DNA of 34,112 nucleotides from Gammaproteobacteria bacterium (GTDB taxonomy: Bacteria > Pseudomonadota > Gammaproteobacteria > Ga0077536), in contig JAURMM010000222.1 in assembly GCA_030830685.1 (NCBI GenBank), positions 1-34,112 on the forward strand. Direction: 5' to 3'. Position 1 is the stretch's first letter. The number at the start of each line of letters is the position of its first letter. The notes below the pieces were generated by a model. It was not told the origin of the DNA, did no database searches, and saw only the letters and a program-made list of their open reading frames with translations. The translations under genes and the position numbers were made by a program. Below, piece by piece: positions 1-8,372 of the stretch.

Positions 1-954
1 AAGACCAATGAGATTGGCTTGCGTGACAGGCCCATGGGCACGCATCTGCGCAATGAGCTGAAGTTCCTGGTGTTCGGCGACGAGTTCGCCGAAGGCTGGG
101 GCATGGACATCGACCAGACGTTCGTAGTGCGCGCACAGGCCACCGTAAACGAGAAAACGGGCCTCGAGCCACCCGTGCGTTTTGTGATAACAGGCAAATC
201 CGGCTATGGCGCTGCCCAGAACTACCTGGCGGCCGGGCCGCTCATCGACAGCCTCGCGCCCAAGGCCATCGTGATGCTGTATTCCTCGCTGATGCCCCAT
301 CAAGACGCCCTTTTCCTCAGGGATGCCGTGATGGAGGGGGAACTCGCCGCCGGCCTCAAACCCGAGACGCTGCAGACCGTGCGCCTGCCTCACGCAGAAG
401 ACTACCCTGCAGCACCGCCGGCGTGGCTGGCAGCTGTCGCGCAGCAGAGTGTGGCGGCAACTTTGCTCGGGCGCTGGCTGTCCCTGCAACGTACGCTACC
501 GGATCTGAAGCCTGGCGACCCGCTCACCGACCGCCTTGCGGGCATTCGTGCGCCGGCCGAAACGCTTGCCGGCGTGCATGCTGCCTCCTTGCGACATGTG
601 AAGGCGCTCGCCGATCTCGCAGCCAGCAAGGGGATCCCCTTCATGCTCATCCATGCCCCTTTGCCACCTCAGGTGGTCGCGGACGCCTGGGATAAGGGGC
701 GCAAGGTTTACCGCGCACCCAATGGCCTGATGCCGGCAGCGGATGAAGAGGTTGTAGGCGCTTTCTGCATGGAAGCGCAGATTCAGTGCCGCAGCCTGCT
801 AGCGCCGCTGCGCGAGGCCTCCACCAAGCTCGAGAGTACGCGTCTCTATCACCCTTCAGAGTTGGCGTTCACGGTGGACGGCGCGCGCGTGGTGGCAGAC
901 TGGTTCGCCGCCGAGATGCTGCAACTGATGGATGCCCAGGGTTGGCGCAACTGA
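1..954 (+). CDS. SGNH/GDSL-hydrolase-like protein, 5' truncated, catalytic residues degenerate
   Basis: The reading frame is open from base 1, and the residues before the first start-like codon (TNEIGLRDRP) already match the N-terminal lead-in of SGNH hydrolases (typically N-x-x-G-[LF]-R-D). The gene therefore begins left of the window, and the TTG at 19 is probably not its start. Block I, normally GDS-F-T-x-G, reads FGDEFAEGWG, so the nucleophilic Ser is Glu. Block II glycine survives in GKSGYGAAQ. The block III N-D is replaced by SLMPHQD. The C-terminal DxxH block reads HPSELAFTVDG without a clear Asp/His pair. The fold is thus recognisable but hydrolysis is doubtful; an inactive carbohydrate- or lipid-binding relative is possible. 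It lies 223 bp upstream of an MMPL exporter on the same strand. Family assignment is fairly sure, activity is not. Confidence 0.7.
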   Translation, partial: KTNEIGLRDRPMGTHLRNELKFLVFGDEFAEGWGMDIDQTFVVRAQATVNEKTGLEPPVRFVITGKSGYGAAQNYLAAGPLIDSLAPKAIVMLYSSLMPHQDALFLRDAVMEGELAAGLKPETLQTVRLPHAEDYPAAPPAWLAAVAQQSVAATLLGRWLSLQRTLPDLKPGDPLTDRLAGIRAPAETLAGVHAASLRHVKALADLAASKGIPFMLIHAPLPPQVVADAWDKGRKVYRAPNGLMPAADEEVVGAFCMEAQIQCRSLLAPLREASTKLESTRLYHPSELAFTVDGARVVADWFAAEMLQLMDAQGWRN

Positions 955-1118
955 GCGCCGAGTTCCGAGACGACAAACCCGCCTGCCCTTGCAACTCTAT
1001 GGAATCCTAGGCAAAGTCGCCCGGATTCTGTGGCCAGGCTTGGTGGGTTGCGCGCAAGCGCGACATCTCCTGAATCGAGACGAATCCCATCCTGTACAAA
1101 GATCGCGGTGAGCCCACC

Positions 1119-1136
1119 GCAGGCGCGCGCGCCTGC
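1119..1136. promoter_or_regulatory. 18-bp perfect palindrome upstream of the RND exporter (candidate operator)
   Basis: GCAGGCGCG followed directly by CGCGCCTGC is a perfect 18-bp dyad ending 41 bases before the exporter start codon. It lies in the 955-1177 gap, which holds no convincing gene. Position and symmetry suit a repressor site, for example of the TetR class, but no regulator gene is adjacent. A GC-rich dyad can also arise by chance or act as a small RNA hairpin. Confidence 0.35.
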
Positions 1137-1177
1137 CGTCACCGCCAACAAGAACGTGTGTTCATCAGGGGAGTGAA

Positions 1178-3592
1178 ATGAATTTCAAGATCGCGAAATG
1201 GGTGATGGCGCACCGCGCTGGCGTGGGGATGATGTTCATCCTGATCACGCTGCTGCTGTCGGCCGGCATACCCAAGGTAGATATCCGCACCATCTTCAAA
1301 GACCTGCTGCCGACGGATGACCCGTTCGTGCAGGTGTATTTCGACCACCCCAACTTCGGCAATCCGCTCCTGATTTCCGTGATGGTCAAGGTGAAGGAAG
1401 GCGATATCTACAACGCCGAGACTCTCTCCAAGGTCTGGAAAATGACGCGCGACATCGACCTCGCGCCTGATGTGAACCATGACACGCTGATTTCCATCAC
1501 CACCGAGAAGTTGCGCTATGCGGAGGCCACTCCCGAGGGCGTGGACATGCAGGCCCTGATGGGCAACGAGGCGCCTTCCACGGCAGAGGAACTGGAAGAA
1601 TTCCGCAAGCGTGTGGCCATGTCACCCAACGCCCGCACTTTCTACATCTCACCGGACGAATCCGCGACCCTCATCAACATCGCTTTTCTTGACTCCGTGG
1701 ACTACGGCGCGGCATTCGAGTTCGTGCAGGATCTGGTGGAGAAGGCGCGCGACGACAAGCATGAAGTCTACGTCGCAGGCCAACCCACCCTGACCGGCTG
1801 GGTCTACAAACTGCAGAAGCAGACCAACTACATCTTCGGCGCCACCATTGGCGTGCTGGTGGTGCTGCTGGTGCTTTACATGCGCAACGTGGCCGGCGTG
1901 ACCACGCCAATTGTGTGCGCGTTGATCGCAGCTCTTTGGGGGTTCGGTTTCATCGGCTGGATGGAAAAACCCATCGAGCCGCTGCTCATGATCGTACCGT
2001 TGTTGCTGGTGGCGCGCTCATTCTCGCACTGTGTTCAGTTCACCGAGCGCTACTACGAAGTACTGCATGTACAGAAGGACAAGCGCCGGGCAGCCGAAGT
2101 CACCATGGGCATCATGATGGTGCCCTCCGTGCTCGGCGTGATGACGGACGTCTTCGGCATCGTGTTCATTGCCATTGCGCCCATCAAGACCATGGTCAAC
2201 CACGCCATCTTCTGCGGCATGTGGGCCTTGTTCATCATCCCGACCGGCGTGTTCCTGGTTTCGATTCTTCTGTCGTACCTGCCAGCCCCCAGGAACATCG
2301 ACGACATCGTCGGTGGCAAGGACAAGGAAGCCGGCGTTCATTTGCTGGAAGAAAAAGCGCTTGCCGGAATCTCCAGGCTGACCGTTGGCAAGCCTGCGAG
2401 GGTGACCTTGGTCGTCACGATCCTCCTCGGTGTTGTGTCCGTCTACCTGAACGGCAAGATCAAGATCGGCAACCCGGTCGAGGGCAGCAACCTGCTCTGG
2501 TACGACTCCGAGTTCAACACCGCAGTGCGCGCCATCAATGCGCACTTCCCGGGAATGAACACGCTGGAAATCGTGCTGGAAGCCAAGGAGCGAAGCCCGG
2601 AACGCCGTATCGCACGTACTCCAGAAGCGGTAGAGGTGTCCTCGACAATCCAGCGGATGATGGAATCCGATCTCTCCATGCCGCCACGCGCCACACTGTC
2701 CTTTGGCGACTACATGGGTGAGGTATCGCGCCTGTTCTCAGGCGGCAACCCCAAGTGGCTCAACATGGATCCGACTGACGAAGCGGTGGCCACGGCGGGT
2801 ATCGTGGCAACCTTCGGCACCAGCCCGCTCAACTTCGCAACCATTTCCGACTATGAATTCCAGAACAGCACGGTGTCCGTGTGGTTTGCGGACAACAAGC
2901 AGGAAACGGTCGACGCCGCGCTCGCCAGCGCCCGGCGCGCAGTGGAGGCCGTGGGCGAAGATCACAAGGAGTTCCGGGTTCGCCTGGGTTCAGGGGTGAT
3001 TGCACTCCAGCAGGCCATGAACAGCGTGGTGGAGCGATATCACTGGTTCATCCTCGGGCTTGTGAACATCGCCGTGATGGTGATCTCCTGGTGGGCCTAC
3101 AAGTCCATCTACGCATCGTTCATCCTGCTGATTCCGGTGAACCTGTCGAATTTCATGCTGGGCGCGACGATGTACGTGCTCGGGATTGGGTTCGACATCA
3201 ACGCCACCATCGTGGCCGTGATGGGCGTTGGTGTAGGTATCGACTACGGCATCTACCTGTTGAGCCGAATCTGCGAGGAAAATCTGGCCCGCAAGGGTGA
3301 TCTCGCAGGAGCTATCCGGGCCTCGCTCACCACCACCGGCAAGGCGATCCTGTTCACTGCCAGCATCATGCTCATCGGCATCGTGCCGTGGTATTTCCTG
3401 TCGGATCTCAAGTTCATGGCCGACATGGGCATGCTGCTGGTGGCCATCATGTTGATCAACATGGTGCTGTCGCTGGTGGTATTGCCGCTGATCGTCTGGT
3501 TCCTGAAGCCGAGTTTTCTCAATCGTACGGATCTCGCGGTGGGCGAGAACGTCGATCTTTCCCAGTTCGCGGTGGGCACCTCCCACAACTGA
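1178..3592 (+). CDS. MMPL/RND-superfamily exporter
   Basis: This 804-residue inner-membrane protein has the two-fold RND layout. TM1 is near residues 15-32, followed by a large periplasmic domain, a bundle of five helices at about 218-375, a second single helix near 405-425, another periplasmic domain, and a final bundle at about 625-790. Charged or glycine-rich intramembrane segments typical of proton-driven MMPL proteins are visible, including GVGVGIDYGIYLLSR near residue 690. The family moves lipids, hopanoids or hydrophobic compounds using the proton gradient. It is not an HAE1/AcrB-type pump (those are about 1,030 residues), so it need not use a TolC partner. A GGGGAG ribosome site precedes the ATG. 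The degenerate SGNH gene upstream may be co-transcribed. The substrate cannot be told from sequence. Confidence 0.85.
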   Translation: MNFKIAKWVMAHRAGVGMMFILITLLLSAGIPKVDIRTIFKDLLPTDDPFVQVYFDHPNFGNPLLISVMVKVKEGDIYNAETLSKVWKMTRDIDLAPDVNHDTLISITTEKLRYAEATPEGVDMQALMGNEAPSTAEELEEFRKRVAMSPNARTFYISPDESATLINIAFLDSVDYGAAFEFVQDLVEKARDDKHEVYVAGQPTLTGWVYKLQKQTNYIFGATIGVLVVLLVLYMRNVAGVTTPIVCALIAALWGFGFIGWMEKPIEPLLMIVPLLLVARSFSHCVQFTERYYEVLHVQKDKRRAAEVTMGIMMVPSVLGVMTDVFGIVFIAIAPIKTMVNHAIFCGMWALFIIPTGVFLVSILLSYLPAPRNIDDIVGGKDKEAGVHLLEEKALAGISRLTVGKPARVTLVVTILLGVVSVYLNGKIKIGNPVEGSNLLWYDSEFNTAVRAINAHFPGMNTLEIVLEAKERSPERRIARTPEAVEVSSTIQRMMESDLSMPPRATLSFGDYMGEVSRLFSGGNPKWLNMDPTDEAVATAGIVATFGTSPLNFATISDYEFQNSTVSVWFADNKQETVDAALASARRAVEAVGEDHKEFRVRLGSGVIALQQAMNSVVERYHWFILGLVNIAVMVISWWAYKSIYASFILLIPVNLSNFMLGATMYVLGIGFDINATIVAVMGVGVGIDYGIYLLSRICEENLARKGDLAGAIRASLTTTGKAILFTASIMLIGIVPWYFLSDLKFMADMGMLLVAIMLINMVLSLVVLPLIVWFLKPSFLNRTDLAVGENVDLSQFAVGTSHN

Positions 3593-3601
3593 GCGGCTTT
3601 A

Positions 3602-3633
3602 CCCCGCTTCTCTCCGCAAGGAGAGGAGCGGGG
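3602..3633. terminator. Strong hairpin between convergent genes
   Basis: A 14-bp stem (3602-3615 with 3620-3633, one G-T wobble) closes a GCAA tetraloop of the stable GNRA type. It sits in the 46-bp gap between the exporter stop and the end of the convergent alkyltransferase-like gene. There is no T-tract on either side, so it may block transcription weakly or mainly protect 3' ends. The stem would form on both strands. Confidence 0.6.
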
Positions 3634-3638
3634 TCCCC

Positions 3639-3962
3639 TCAGGTCTCGCCGTCCCAGCGATACTTCGCGAGATCAAGCACGCCTTCCAGGCCGAAGGACA
3701 CTCCCTCCGCTTCCAGCAACAGACGCTGATGGTCGGGTCGTTCAGGATCCGCGCGCTGGCTCACCTGGCCCTTGGCATTCACCACGCGATGCCATGGCAC
3801 GACAGTGTCTGAGCTGAGCGCCGAAAGGGCATAACCCACCTGCCGGGCCGCGCTGCGCCCGGGCAAGCCCGCGAGCGCCGCGACCTGTCCATAAGTGGCA
3901 ACCTTGCCTTCCGGGATGCACGCAACTAGCTGCCAGACGCGCTGATTGCGGTCGGATGCCAT
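3639..3962 (-). CDS. Alkyltransferase-like (ATL) DNA repair protein
   Basis: This 107-residue protein matches the C-terminal DNA-binding domain of O6-alkylguanine-DNA alkyltransferases: IPEGKVATYGQVA with the base-flipping Tyr, and a helix-turn-helix around GRSAARQVGYAL. The active-site P-C-H-R is P-W-H-R at residues 56-59, so the acceptor Cys is Trp. That replacement defines ATL proteins such as E. coli YbaZ, which bind O6-alkylguanine lesions and hand them to nucleotide excision repair instead of reversing them. It is the last gene of the minus-strand operon, 10 bases after the alpha/beta-hydrolase gene, and ends at the 3602-3633 hairpin. Identification is firm; why it is in this operon is unknown. 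Confidence 0.9.
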   Translation of the reverse strand: MASDRNQRVWQLVACIPEGKVATYGQVAALAGLPGRSAARQVGYALSALSSDTVVPWHRVVNAKGQVSQRADPERPDHQRLLLEAEGVSFGLEGVLDLAKYRWDGET

Positions 3963-3972
3963 GTTTTCAAGG

Positions 3973-4761
3973 TCAGCTGTAGCGCTGAAGAAAAGAAACG
4001 AGCCCGGTGTTGAACTGCCGGGCGGCCTCGAGATTCAGCAGGTGCTGGCTCTCGGGGATGATCAAAAGCTCGGAACCGGCAATGGCCGCATGCAGCTGGC
4101 GCGCGTGCTCCACAGTGGTGCCGGGGTCCAGCGCACCGGCAATGATGAGGGTTGGTGTGGTGATGGCGCGAATGGTTTCGCGTTGATCCATGTCGCGAAT
4201 AGCCGCACCGCAGGCCGCATAACCAGCCGGCGGGGTGCGCAGGATACCCTCGCGCACAGAATGGAGCTCACCCCCCATGCGCGCCAGACCCCGTGGCGTG
4301 AACCAGCGCTGGAGCGTGGCATCCATCACCGAGCCCATGCCGTGAGCCAACACTTGCTGGATGCGTGTCTCCCAGAGCTCAGGTGGCCCCATCCACGCGG
4401 CAGTCGCACACAGCACCAGAGATTGCAGGCGCTCGCCATGAAGTGTCGCGAAGCGCTGGCCCGTCATGCCACCGAGGGAAAGCCCGCAGAAATGAACCTG
4501 CTCCAGATTCAGCGCGTCGATCAGGCCCAGAGCGTCGGCGGCGAGCAGATCCATTGTGCAGGGACCCGGCGGCAGACCGGAGTCGCCGTGGCCGCGCGTG
4601 TCGTAGCGCAACACCCGGTAGCCTGCGGCCAGCAGGGCGGGAACCTGCGGGGCCCACATCGCGAGCGTGGAGGCGAGCGAATTGCAGAGCACGACCACAG
4701 GACCGGCTTCACCCTCCAGCAGGTAGTTTAGAGGTGCGCCATTGATTTCGAGCACAGGCAT
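3973..4761 (-). CDS. Alpha/beta hydrolase, 3-oxoadipate enol-lactonase (PcaD)-like
   Basis: This 262-residue alpha/beta-hydrolase has a clear catalytic triad: Ser95 in the elbow GLSLGG, Asp212 in GALDPGT, and His240 in SQHLLN. The N-terminal pattern (NSLASTLAMW, then RYDTRGHGDS) is characteristic of the PcaD branch, which opens 3-oxoadipate enol-lactone in the beta-ketoadipate pathway. No other pca gene is in the window, so a different ester or lactone substrate is equally plausible. It lies 20 bases downstream of the amidase gene and 10 bases upstream of the ATL gene, as part of an operon. The length is normal for the family and no signal peptide is present, so it should be cytoplasmic. Confidence 0.8.
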   Translation of the reverse strand: MPVLEINGAPLNYLLEGEAGPVVVLCNSLASTLAMWAPQVPALLAAGYRVLRYDTRGHGDSGLPPGPCTMDLLAADALGLIDALNLEQVHFCGLSLGGMTGQRFATLHGERLQSLVLCATAAWMGPPELWETRIQQVLAHGMGSVMDATLQRWFTPRGLARMGGELHSVREGILRTPPAGYAACGAAIRDMDQRETIRAITTPTLIIAGALDPGTTVEHARQLHAAIAGSELLIIPESQHLLNLEAARQFNTGLVSFLQRYS

Positions 4762-4781
4762 GCGTTTTGGCTCCGGTTTTT

Positions 4782-5672
4782 TCAGGCCGAGGTGGGCCGC
4801 CGTACATGCAGGTACTGGGCCGGCCAGTCACGATAGTTGAAGACCTGACCTTCTCTTCGAATGCGCGCGATGGCGGCCAGATCCAGATCCGCAAACACCC
4901 ACTGTGTAGCGTTCATCTGCCCGCACACCAGCACCCCATCCGGCGGAAAACCATAATCCACCGGCGTGTAGACTGCGGCGGCGCCGATGTTGCGGTCCAC
5001 GGATTCAGACCAGGGGCATTCACCGACCGTGGGTGACTGCACCACGAAACACTGGTTCTCCAGAGCCCGCGCCTGACAGCCGATACGCACACGATGGTAA
5101 CCGGCCAGTGTGTCTGTGCAGCTCGGAACCAGGAGAATATTCGCCCCTTGTTCAACCTGTTGGCGCGCAAAGAGCGGGAATTCGCTGTCGTAGCAGATGT
5201 TGATCGCCAGTCGGCCGAAGGCCGTTTCGAAGACCTTGAGATCGCGGCCGGGGGAGACGTGCCATTGCTCGGCCTCGAAGCGCGTCATCTGCAGTTTGTC
5301 CTGCCAGTCGAAATGTCCTTCGGGGGTGAAGAAGTAGCTGCGGTTGCAGTACCGCCCGTCGCCGAGCCGTTCCGGGAAGCTGCCGGCGCAGATGTACACC
5401 GCGTGCTCACGGACGAGAGAGGTGAACAGCGCGAGGAAATCGGGCAAACGCTCCTGTAAACGTGCCAGGGACAGTGGCAGCGAGCGAGCGACTCCGGATC
5501 CGAAGCTCGCCGTGAGCTCCATCGAAAAATATTCTGGAAACACGAGCAAGCCTGCGCCCTGAGCTGCTGCCTCGTGCACCCAGCGCGTGATTTTTTGCGC
5601 AGCTTCATCCCAGGTGGCAAGGTTTTCCGGCCAGTACTGGGCTGCGGCGATACGCACATGCCCCTCGTTCAT
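4782..5672 (-). CDS. Carbon-nitrogen hydrolase (nitrilase superfamily amidase)
   Basis: This 296-residue cytoplasmic enzyme carries the nitrilase-superfamily triad: Glu47 in VFPEYFS, Lys126 in WQDKLQM, and Cys160 in INICYDSEFP. The family hydrolyses amides or related C-N bonds through a cysteine thioester. The start codon overlaps the stop of the upstream GNAT gene by four bases, which indicates translational coupling. B. subtilis YhcX and relatives fuse a GNAT domain to a C-terminal nitrilase domain in this same order, so the pair here looks like the unfused version of that two-domain protein. The substrate is unknown. Superfamily assignment is firm. Confidence 0.9.
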   Translation of the reverse strand: MNEGHVRIAAAQYWPENLATWDEAAQKITRWVHEAAAQGAGLLVFPEYFSMELTASFGSGVARSLPLSLARLQERLPDFLALFTSLVREHAVYICAGSFPERLGDGRYCNRSYFFTPEGHFDWQDKLQMTRFEAEQWHVSPGRDLKVFETAFGRLAINICYDSEFPLFARQQVEQGANILLVPSCTDTLAGYHRVRIGCQARALENQCFVVQSPTVGECPWSESVDRNIGAAAVYTPVDYGFPPDGVLVCGQMNATQWVFADLDLAAIARIRREGQVFNYRDWPAQYLHVRRPTSA

Positions 5673-6274
5673 GGGAGCGCCTTCAGCCAGAACACCATTT
5701 CCTTGGGGCTGGCGCTGGATTCATCGAGATCCTGCCAGTCGAAATGGGTCAGGAGCTCGGGATGCTTCTGGTACCCGAACTTCTGCCAGATGGGGTCGAG
5801 AGGTGCGTAGTCAGGCGGACAGCGCGGATGATCGGGTGCACGCACCACGCCGCACAGTGCCATCCAGCGGAAGCCGCCGAGTGATCGCGCATGATCTTCG
5901 CGTCCCTGGAAAAAGGACTTGTAAAGCCCTCGTCCCCGATAGGTGCGGCGCAAGACGGATTCCCCGCAGTAGAAGACCTCATGGGGTGAGAAGCCGTGTT
6001 CGATGAAAGGCTGCTGCACTTCCGGTGTTTCGGCGTGCAGCGGCAAGCCTGTGGAGACACCGACGACTTCCTCACCATCGCGCGCCAGCACCACCACACT
6101 GTCCGGGCATCGGGTGTAGGTCGTGAGGTATTTCTGCTCGTACTCCAGGGAGCCTGCATACAGGTAGGGGAATTCCCGGAACACCTCGATGCGCAGGCCG
6201 GCAATGTCGCGCAGGAAGGAGCCCAGGGCAGGGTCCTGGCCGGTCAATATCTCGATGCACAGGGTCTGCGCCAT
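5669..6274 (-). CDS. GNAT-family N-acetyltransferase
   Basis: This 201-residue protein has GNAT-like sequence: an N-terminal alpha/beta region with DSVVVLARDGEEVVGVSTG as strands 2-4, then VLRRTYRGRGLYKSFF near residues 108-123. The latter matches motif A (R/Q-x-x-G-x-G/A), which binds the acetyl-CoA pyrophosphate. The start overlaps the stop of the NTF2-like gene by one base (TGATG), and its own stop overlaps the amidase start by four bases, so the three genes are translated as a coupled set. By analogy with YhcX-type fusions it probably works with the amidase. The acetyl acceptor is unknown. Confidence 0.8.
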   Translation of the reverse strand: MAQTLCIEILTGQDPALGSFLRDIAGLRIEVFREFPYLYAGSLEYEQKYLTTYTRCPDSVVVLARDGEEVVGVSTGLPLHAETPEVQQPFIEHGFSPHEVFYCGESVLRRTYRGRGLYKSFFQGREDHARSLGGFRWMALCGVVRAPDHPRCPPDYAPLDPIWQKFGYQKHPELLTHFDWQDLDESSASPKEMVFWLKALP

Positions 6275-6681
6275 CAGGCACCCACCTGGGCGATCCAGTC
6301 CTGCAGATTGTAGTAATTGGTCACTCGCGCGACCCTGCCCTCGCGAACTTCAAAAAACGCGCCTGCCGGGAGCCTGTAGGTCTGGCCACGGGCAGCCGGC
6401 AGACCCTCGTCTGTTACCAGGTACTCCCCGAGGACGGTGAATTCAGCACTGGCGTGGCTGCCATCATCACTGGCCATGATGACCATGTCGACCAGCCGCT
6501 CGCGGTAACAGCGGTTCATGTGCGCCATGAACTCGCCAAACGCGGCCTTGCCCACCTCGCGCTTGCCCTGGTTGATGTCGTGGGCGACATCCTCGGCGAG
6601 AAGACTGAGGAAGGTCTCCATGTCGCCGGCATTGAAGGCCGCGTAATAGCTCTGGATGAGGCCAAGGGTCCGGTCGCGCAT
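6274..6681 (-). CDS. NTF2-like / ketosteroid-isomerase-related protein
   Basis: This small protein of about 135 residues has the SnoaL/NTF2-like cone fold pattern: helix IQSYYAAFNAGDMETFLSLLAEDVAHD, then a sheet ending in FEVREGRVARVTNYYNLQDW. That end pattern resembles the ketosteroid-isomerase-related family. The ATG at 6681 was chosen over an upstream in-frame codon at 6732 because a TTTGAGGA ribosome site sits just ahead of it and the family pattern begins right after it. It is the first gene of the five-gene minus-strand operon. Members act as isomerases, hydrolases, or simply bind small molecules; the role here is unknown. Confidence 0.75.
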   Translation of the reverse strand: MRDRTLGLIQSYYAAFNAGDMETFLSLLAEDVAHDINQGKREVGKAAFGEFMAHMNRCYRERLVDMVIMASDDGSHASAEFTVLGEYLVTDEGLPAARGQTYRLPAGAFFEVREGRVARVTNYYNLQDWIAQVGA

Positions 6682-6751
6682 ACAGGCTGTCCTCAAAGTG
6701 ATTTTCGCGGAATGATAGCGCAAGGGATCCATCTAGAATGCGGGGAAACCA

Positions 6752-7852
6752 ATGCGGAGCTCGGGCATGAACAACCCTCAACGCGTGGAGAATGTGCTCG
6801 CCCTCGCTGCACTGGGTTTTCTGGTACTGGGCTGTCTGACGGTGCTCGCACCGTTTGTTTCAGCCCTCCTTTGGGCGGTGATCCTCAGTTTTTCCACCTG
6901 GCGCATCTACGAGCGCGTGCTCAGGGTCTGCGGGCAACGACAGGGGCTTGCCGCAGGGTTGATGGCATTCGGTCTCGCCCTGCTGCTGCTTGCGCCCGTA
7001 TTGATCGTTGGTGCCCAGCTCGGCGACAACATCGACAACCTCTCAGGTGCAGCGCGGCGTTTTCTCGAGCGCGGCGTTCCGGCGGCGCCGGCGTGGCTGC
7101 TGGCCCTCCCTGTCGTCGGGCCCCGTGTTCCGGAGTACTGGGCACTGCTGCCCGGGGGCGCGGAAGGGGGCGCTGACAGCGCGCAGGCACTTGCCTGGCT
7201 GGAAGCGCAGGCCAAACCCATCAGCGCCTGGCTGCTGCAACGGGGACTGGATCTGGGGCAGGCGCTGCTTCAGCTCACCTTGAGCGTGTTTGCGTCTTTC
7301 TACCTCTACCGCGATGGCGTGGATGTGGTGGCCAGGTTGCGTGCCGGCATGGAACGCATTGCGGGCAAACGGGCTCAGTCGCTCATTGACCTCTCGGCCC
7401 GCACGATTCGCGGGGTGGTCTATGGCATTCTCGGCACGGCGCTGGCACAAGGTGTGGCGGCCGCCATCGGCTTTTCCCTGGCGGGCGTGCCGGGGCCTCT
7501 GGTGCTTGGCGTGCTGACCTTCGTGGTCTCCATCATTCCAGCGGGGCCACCGCTGGTCTGGATTCCAGCGACTCTCTGGCTGCTGAATGAAGGATCTCCC
7601 GGTTGGGCCGTGTTCATGGGCTTGTGGGGATTCTTCATCATCAGCGGGATCGACAACGTGGTACGCCCCTGGCTCATCAGCCAGGGTGCCGCCTTGCCAT
7701 TCATCCTGGTGCTGCTGGGTGTAGTGGGCGGACTGCTGACCTTCGGCTTCATCGGGATTTTCCTCGGCCCCACCCTGCTCGCCGTGGGTTTCGCGATGCT
7801 GAGGGAGTGGACGCGCGAGCGGCGCCTTCAGGGGACCAGTCCGGGCGCTTGA
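6752..7852 (+). CDS. AI-2E family transporter (PerM/YdiK-like permease)
   Basis: This 366-residue integral membrane protein has the AI-2E/UPF0118 layout. Two N-terminal helices (residues about 14-48) are followed by a helix near 68-88, a variable soluble stretch (95-165), a helix near 170-190, and a C-terminal bundle containing GVPGPLVLGVLTFVVSIIPAGPP and a GIDNVVRPWLIS loop, both hallmarks of the family. Members export autoinducer-2 or serve in ion or osmotic homeostasis; function here is not decidable. Two starts are possible, ATG 6752 and ATG 6767, the second with a GGAG eight bases ahead. The gene is divergent from the NTF2-like operon across 70 bp. Confidence 0.85.
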   Translation: MRSSGMNNPQRVENVLALAALGFLVLGCLTVLAPFVSALLWAVILSFSTWRIYERVLRVCGQRQGLAAGLMAFGLALLLLAPVLIVGAQLGDNIDNLSGAARRFLERGVPAAPAWLLALPVVGPRVPEYWALLPGGAEGGADSAQALAWLEAQAKPISAWLLQRGLDLGQALLQLTLSVFASFYLYRDGVDVVARLRAGMERIAGKRAQSLIDLSARTIRGVVYGILGTALAQGVAAAIGFSLAGVPGPLVLGVLTFVVSIIPAGPPLVWIPATLWLLNEGSPGWAVFMGLWGFFIISGIDNVVRPWLISQGAALPFILVLLGVVGGLLTFGFIGIFLGPTLLAVGFAMLREWTRERRLQGTSPGA

Positions 7853-7897
7853 ACCCGGTTGCCCGCAGATAATCTCCGCTGGGCGGGGGGCGGTCCG

Positions 7898-8248
7898 TTA
7901 TTTCAACACGACGATTTCCGCGGCGGTGCCGAGCACGGTCTGCCCGTCATGCGTAGCCAGGCAGCGGAAGCTCTGCTCCTTGAAGCCGTGGATATCCTGG
8001 GCCGCAATCATCACCCGCGACCCGGCACCCTCATCACGGATGCTGAATCCCGCCGCGCGGGCTTCCAACACGAAATCCCGCAGGGGCGCTCCCCCATGCG
8101 CAAATTGCGCACAGAGAGCATCTGTCGCGGCCGCGGTCTTCTTGGTCAGGTGGCTGAGCCAGAGTGTTGCCATCATCAGTGCCACGGCGGGCGCAAGGAC
8201 TGCGGCAAGTGGGCGGGGGATTCGCAAACCTGTGCGTTTTTTCTTCAT
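7898..8248 (-). CDS. Small single-span membrane protein of unknown function
   Basis: I do not recognise a named family. With the start at 8248, supported by a GAGGAG ribosome site six bases upstream, the product is 116 residues: a basic N-terminus (MKKKRTGLRIPR), one hydrophobic helix at about 13-32, then a soluble domain of about 80 residues. That domain is probably periplasmic because the positive residues precede the helix. Its end (FRCLATHDGQTVLGTAAEIVVLK) looks like beta strands. It is convergent with the AI-2E gene and divergent from the LLM oxidoreductase. The frame is open further upstream, but that part overlaps the LLM gene and lacks a ribosome site. Confidence 0.6.
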   Translation of the reverse strand: MKKKRTGLRIPRPLAAVLAPAVALMMATLWLSHLTKKTAAATDALCAQFAHGGAPLRDFVLEARAAGFSIRDEGAGSRVMIAAQDIHGFKEQSFRCLATHDGQTVLGTAAEIVVLK

Positions 8249-8372
8249 CTTGGCTCCTCGGGGCTGGAAGCTGCGGCACCCCGGTGGCACCGCCCATCGG
8301 TTTGAAACAGGTTTTCCCGCTGTGGCTTGGCTACACTCGGCAGGCAAAAAGCACAAAACACAGGAGGGGGAG

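Noticed and set aside
6712-6739. Divergent promoters in the 70-bp gap between the NTF2-like and AI-2E genes
   Set aside because: Only -10-like hexamers (TATCAT on minus, TAGAAT on plus) are visible, with no acceptable -35 partner.
8302-8337. Sigma-70 promoter for the LLM gene (TTGAAA and TACACT)
   Set aside because: The spacer is 24 bases, too long for a standard promoter.
7926-8372. N-terminal extension of the LLM oxidoreductase
   Set aside because: It is antisense to the 116-residue gene, shows no homology to the family, and a very strong ribosome site marks ATG 8373.
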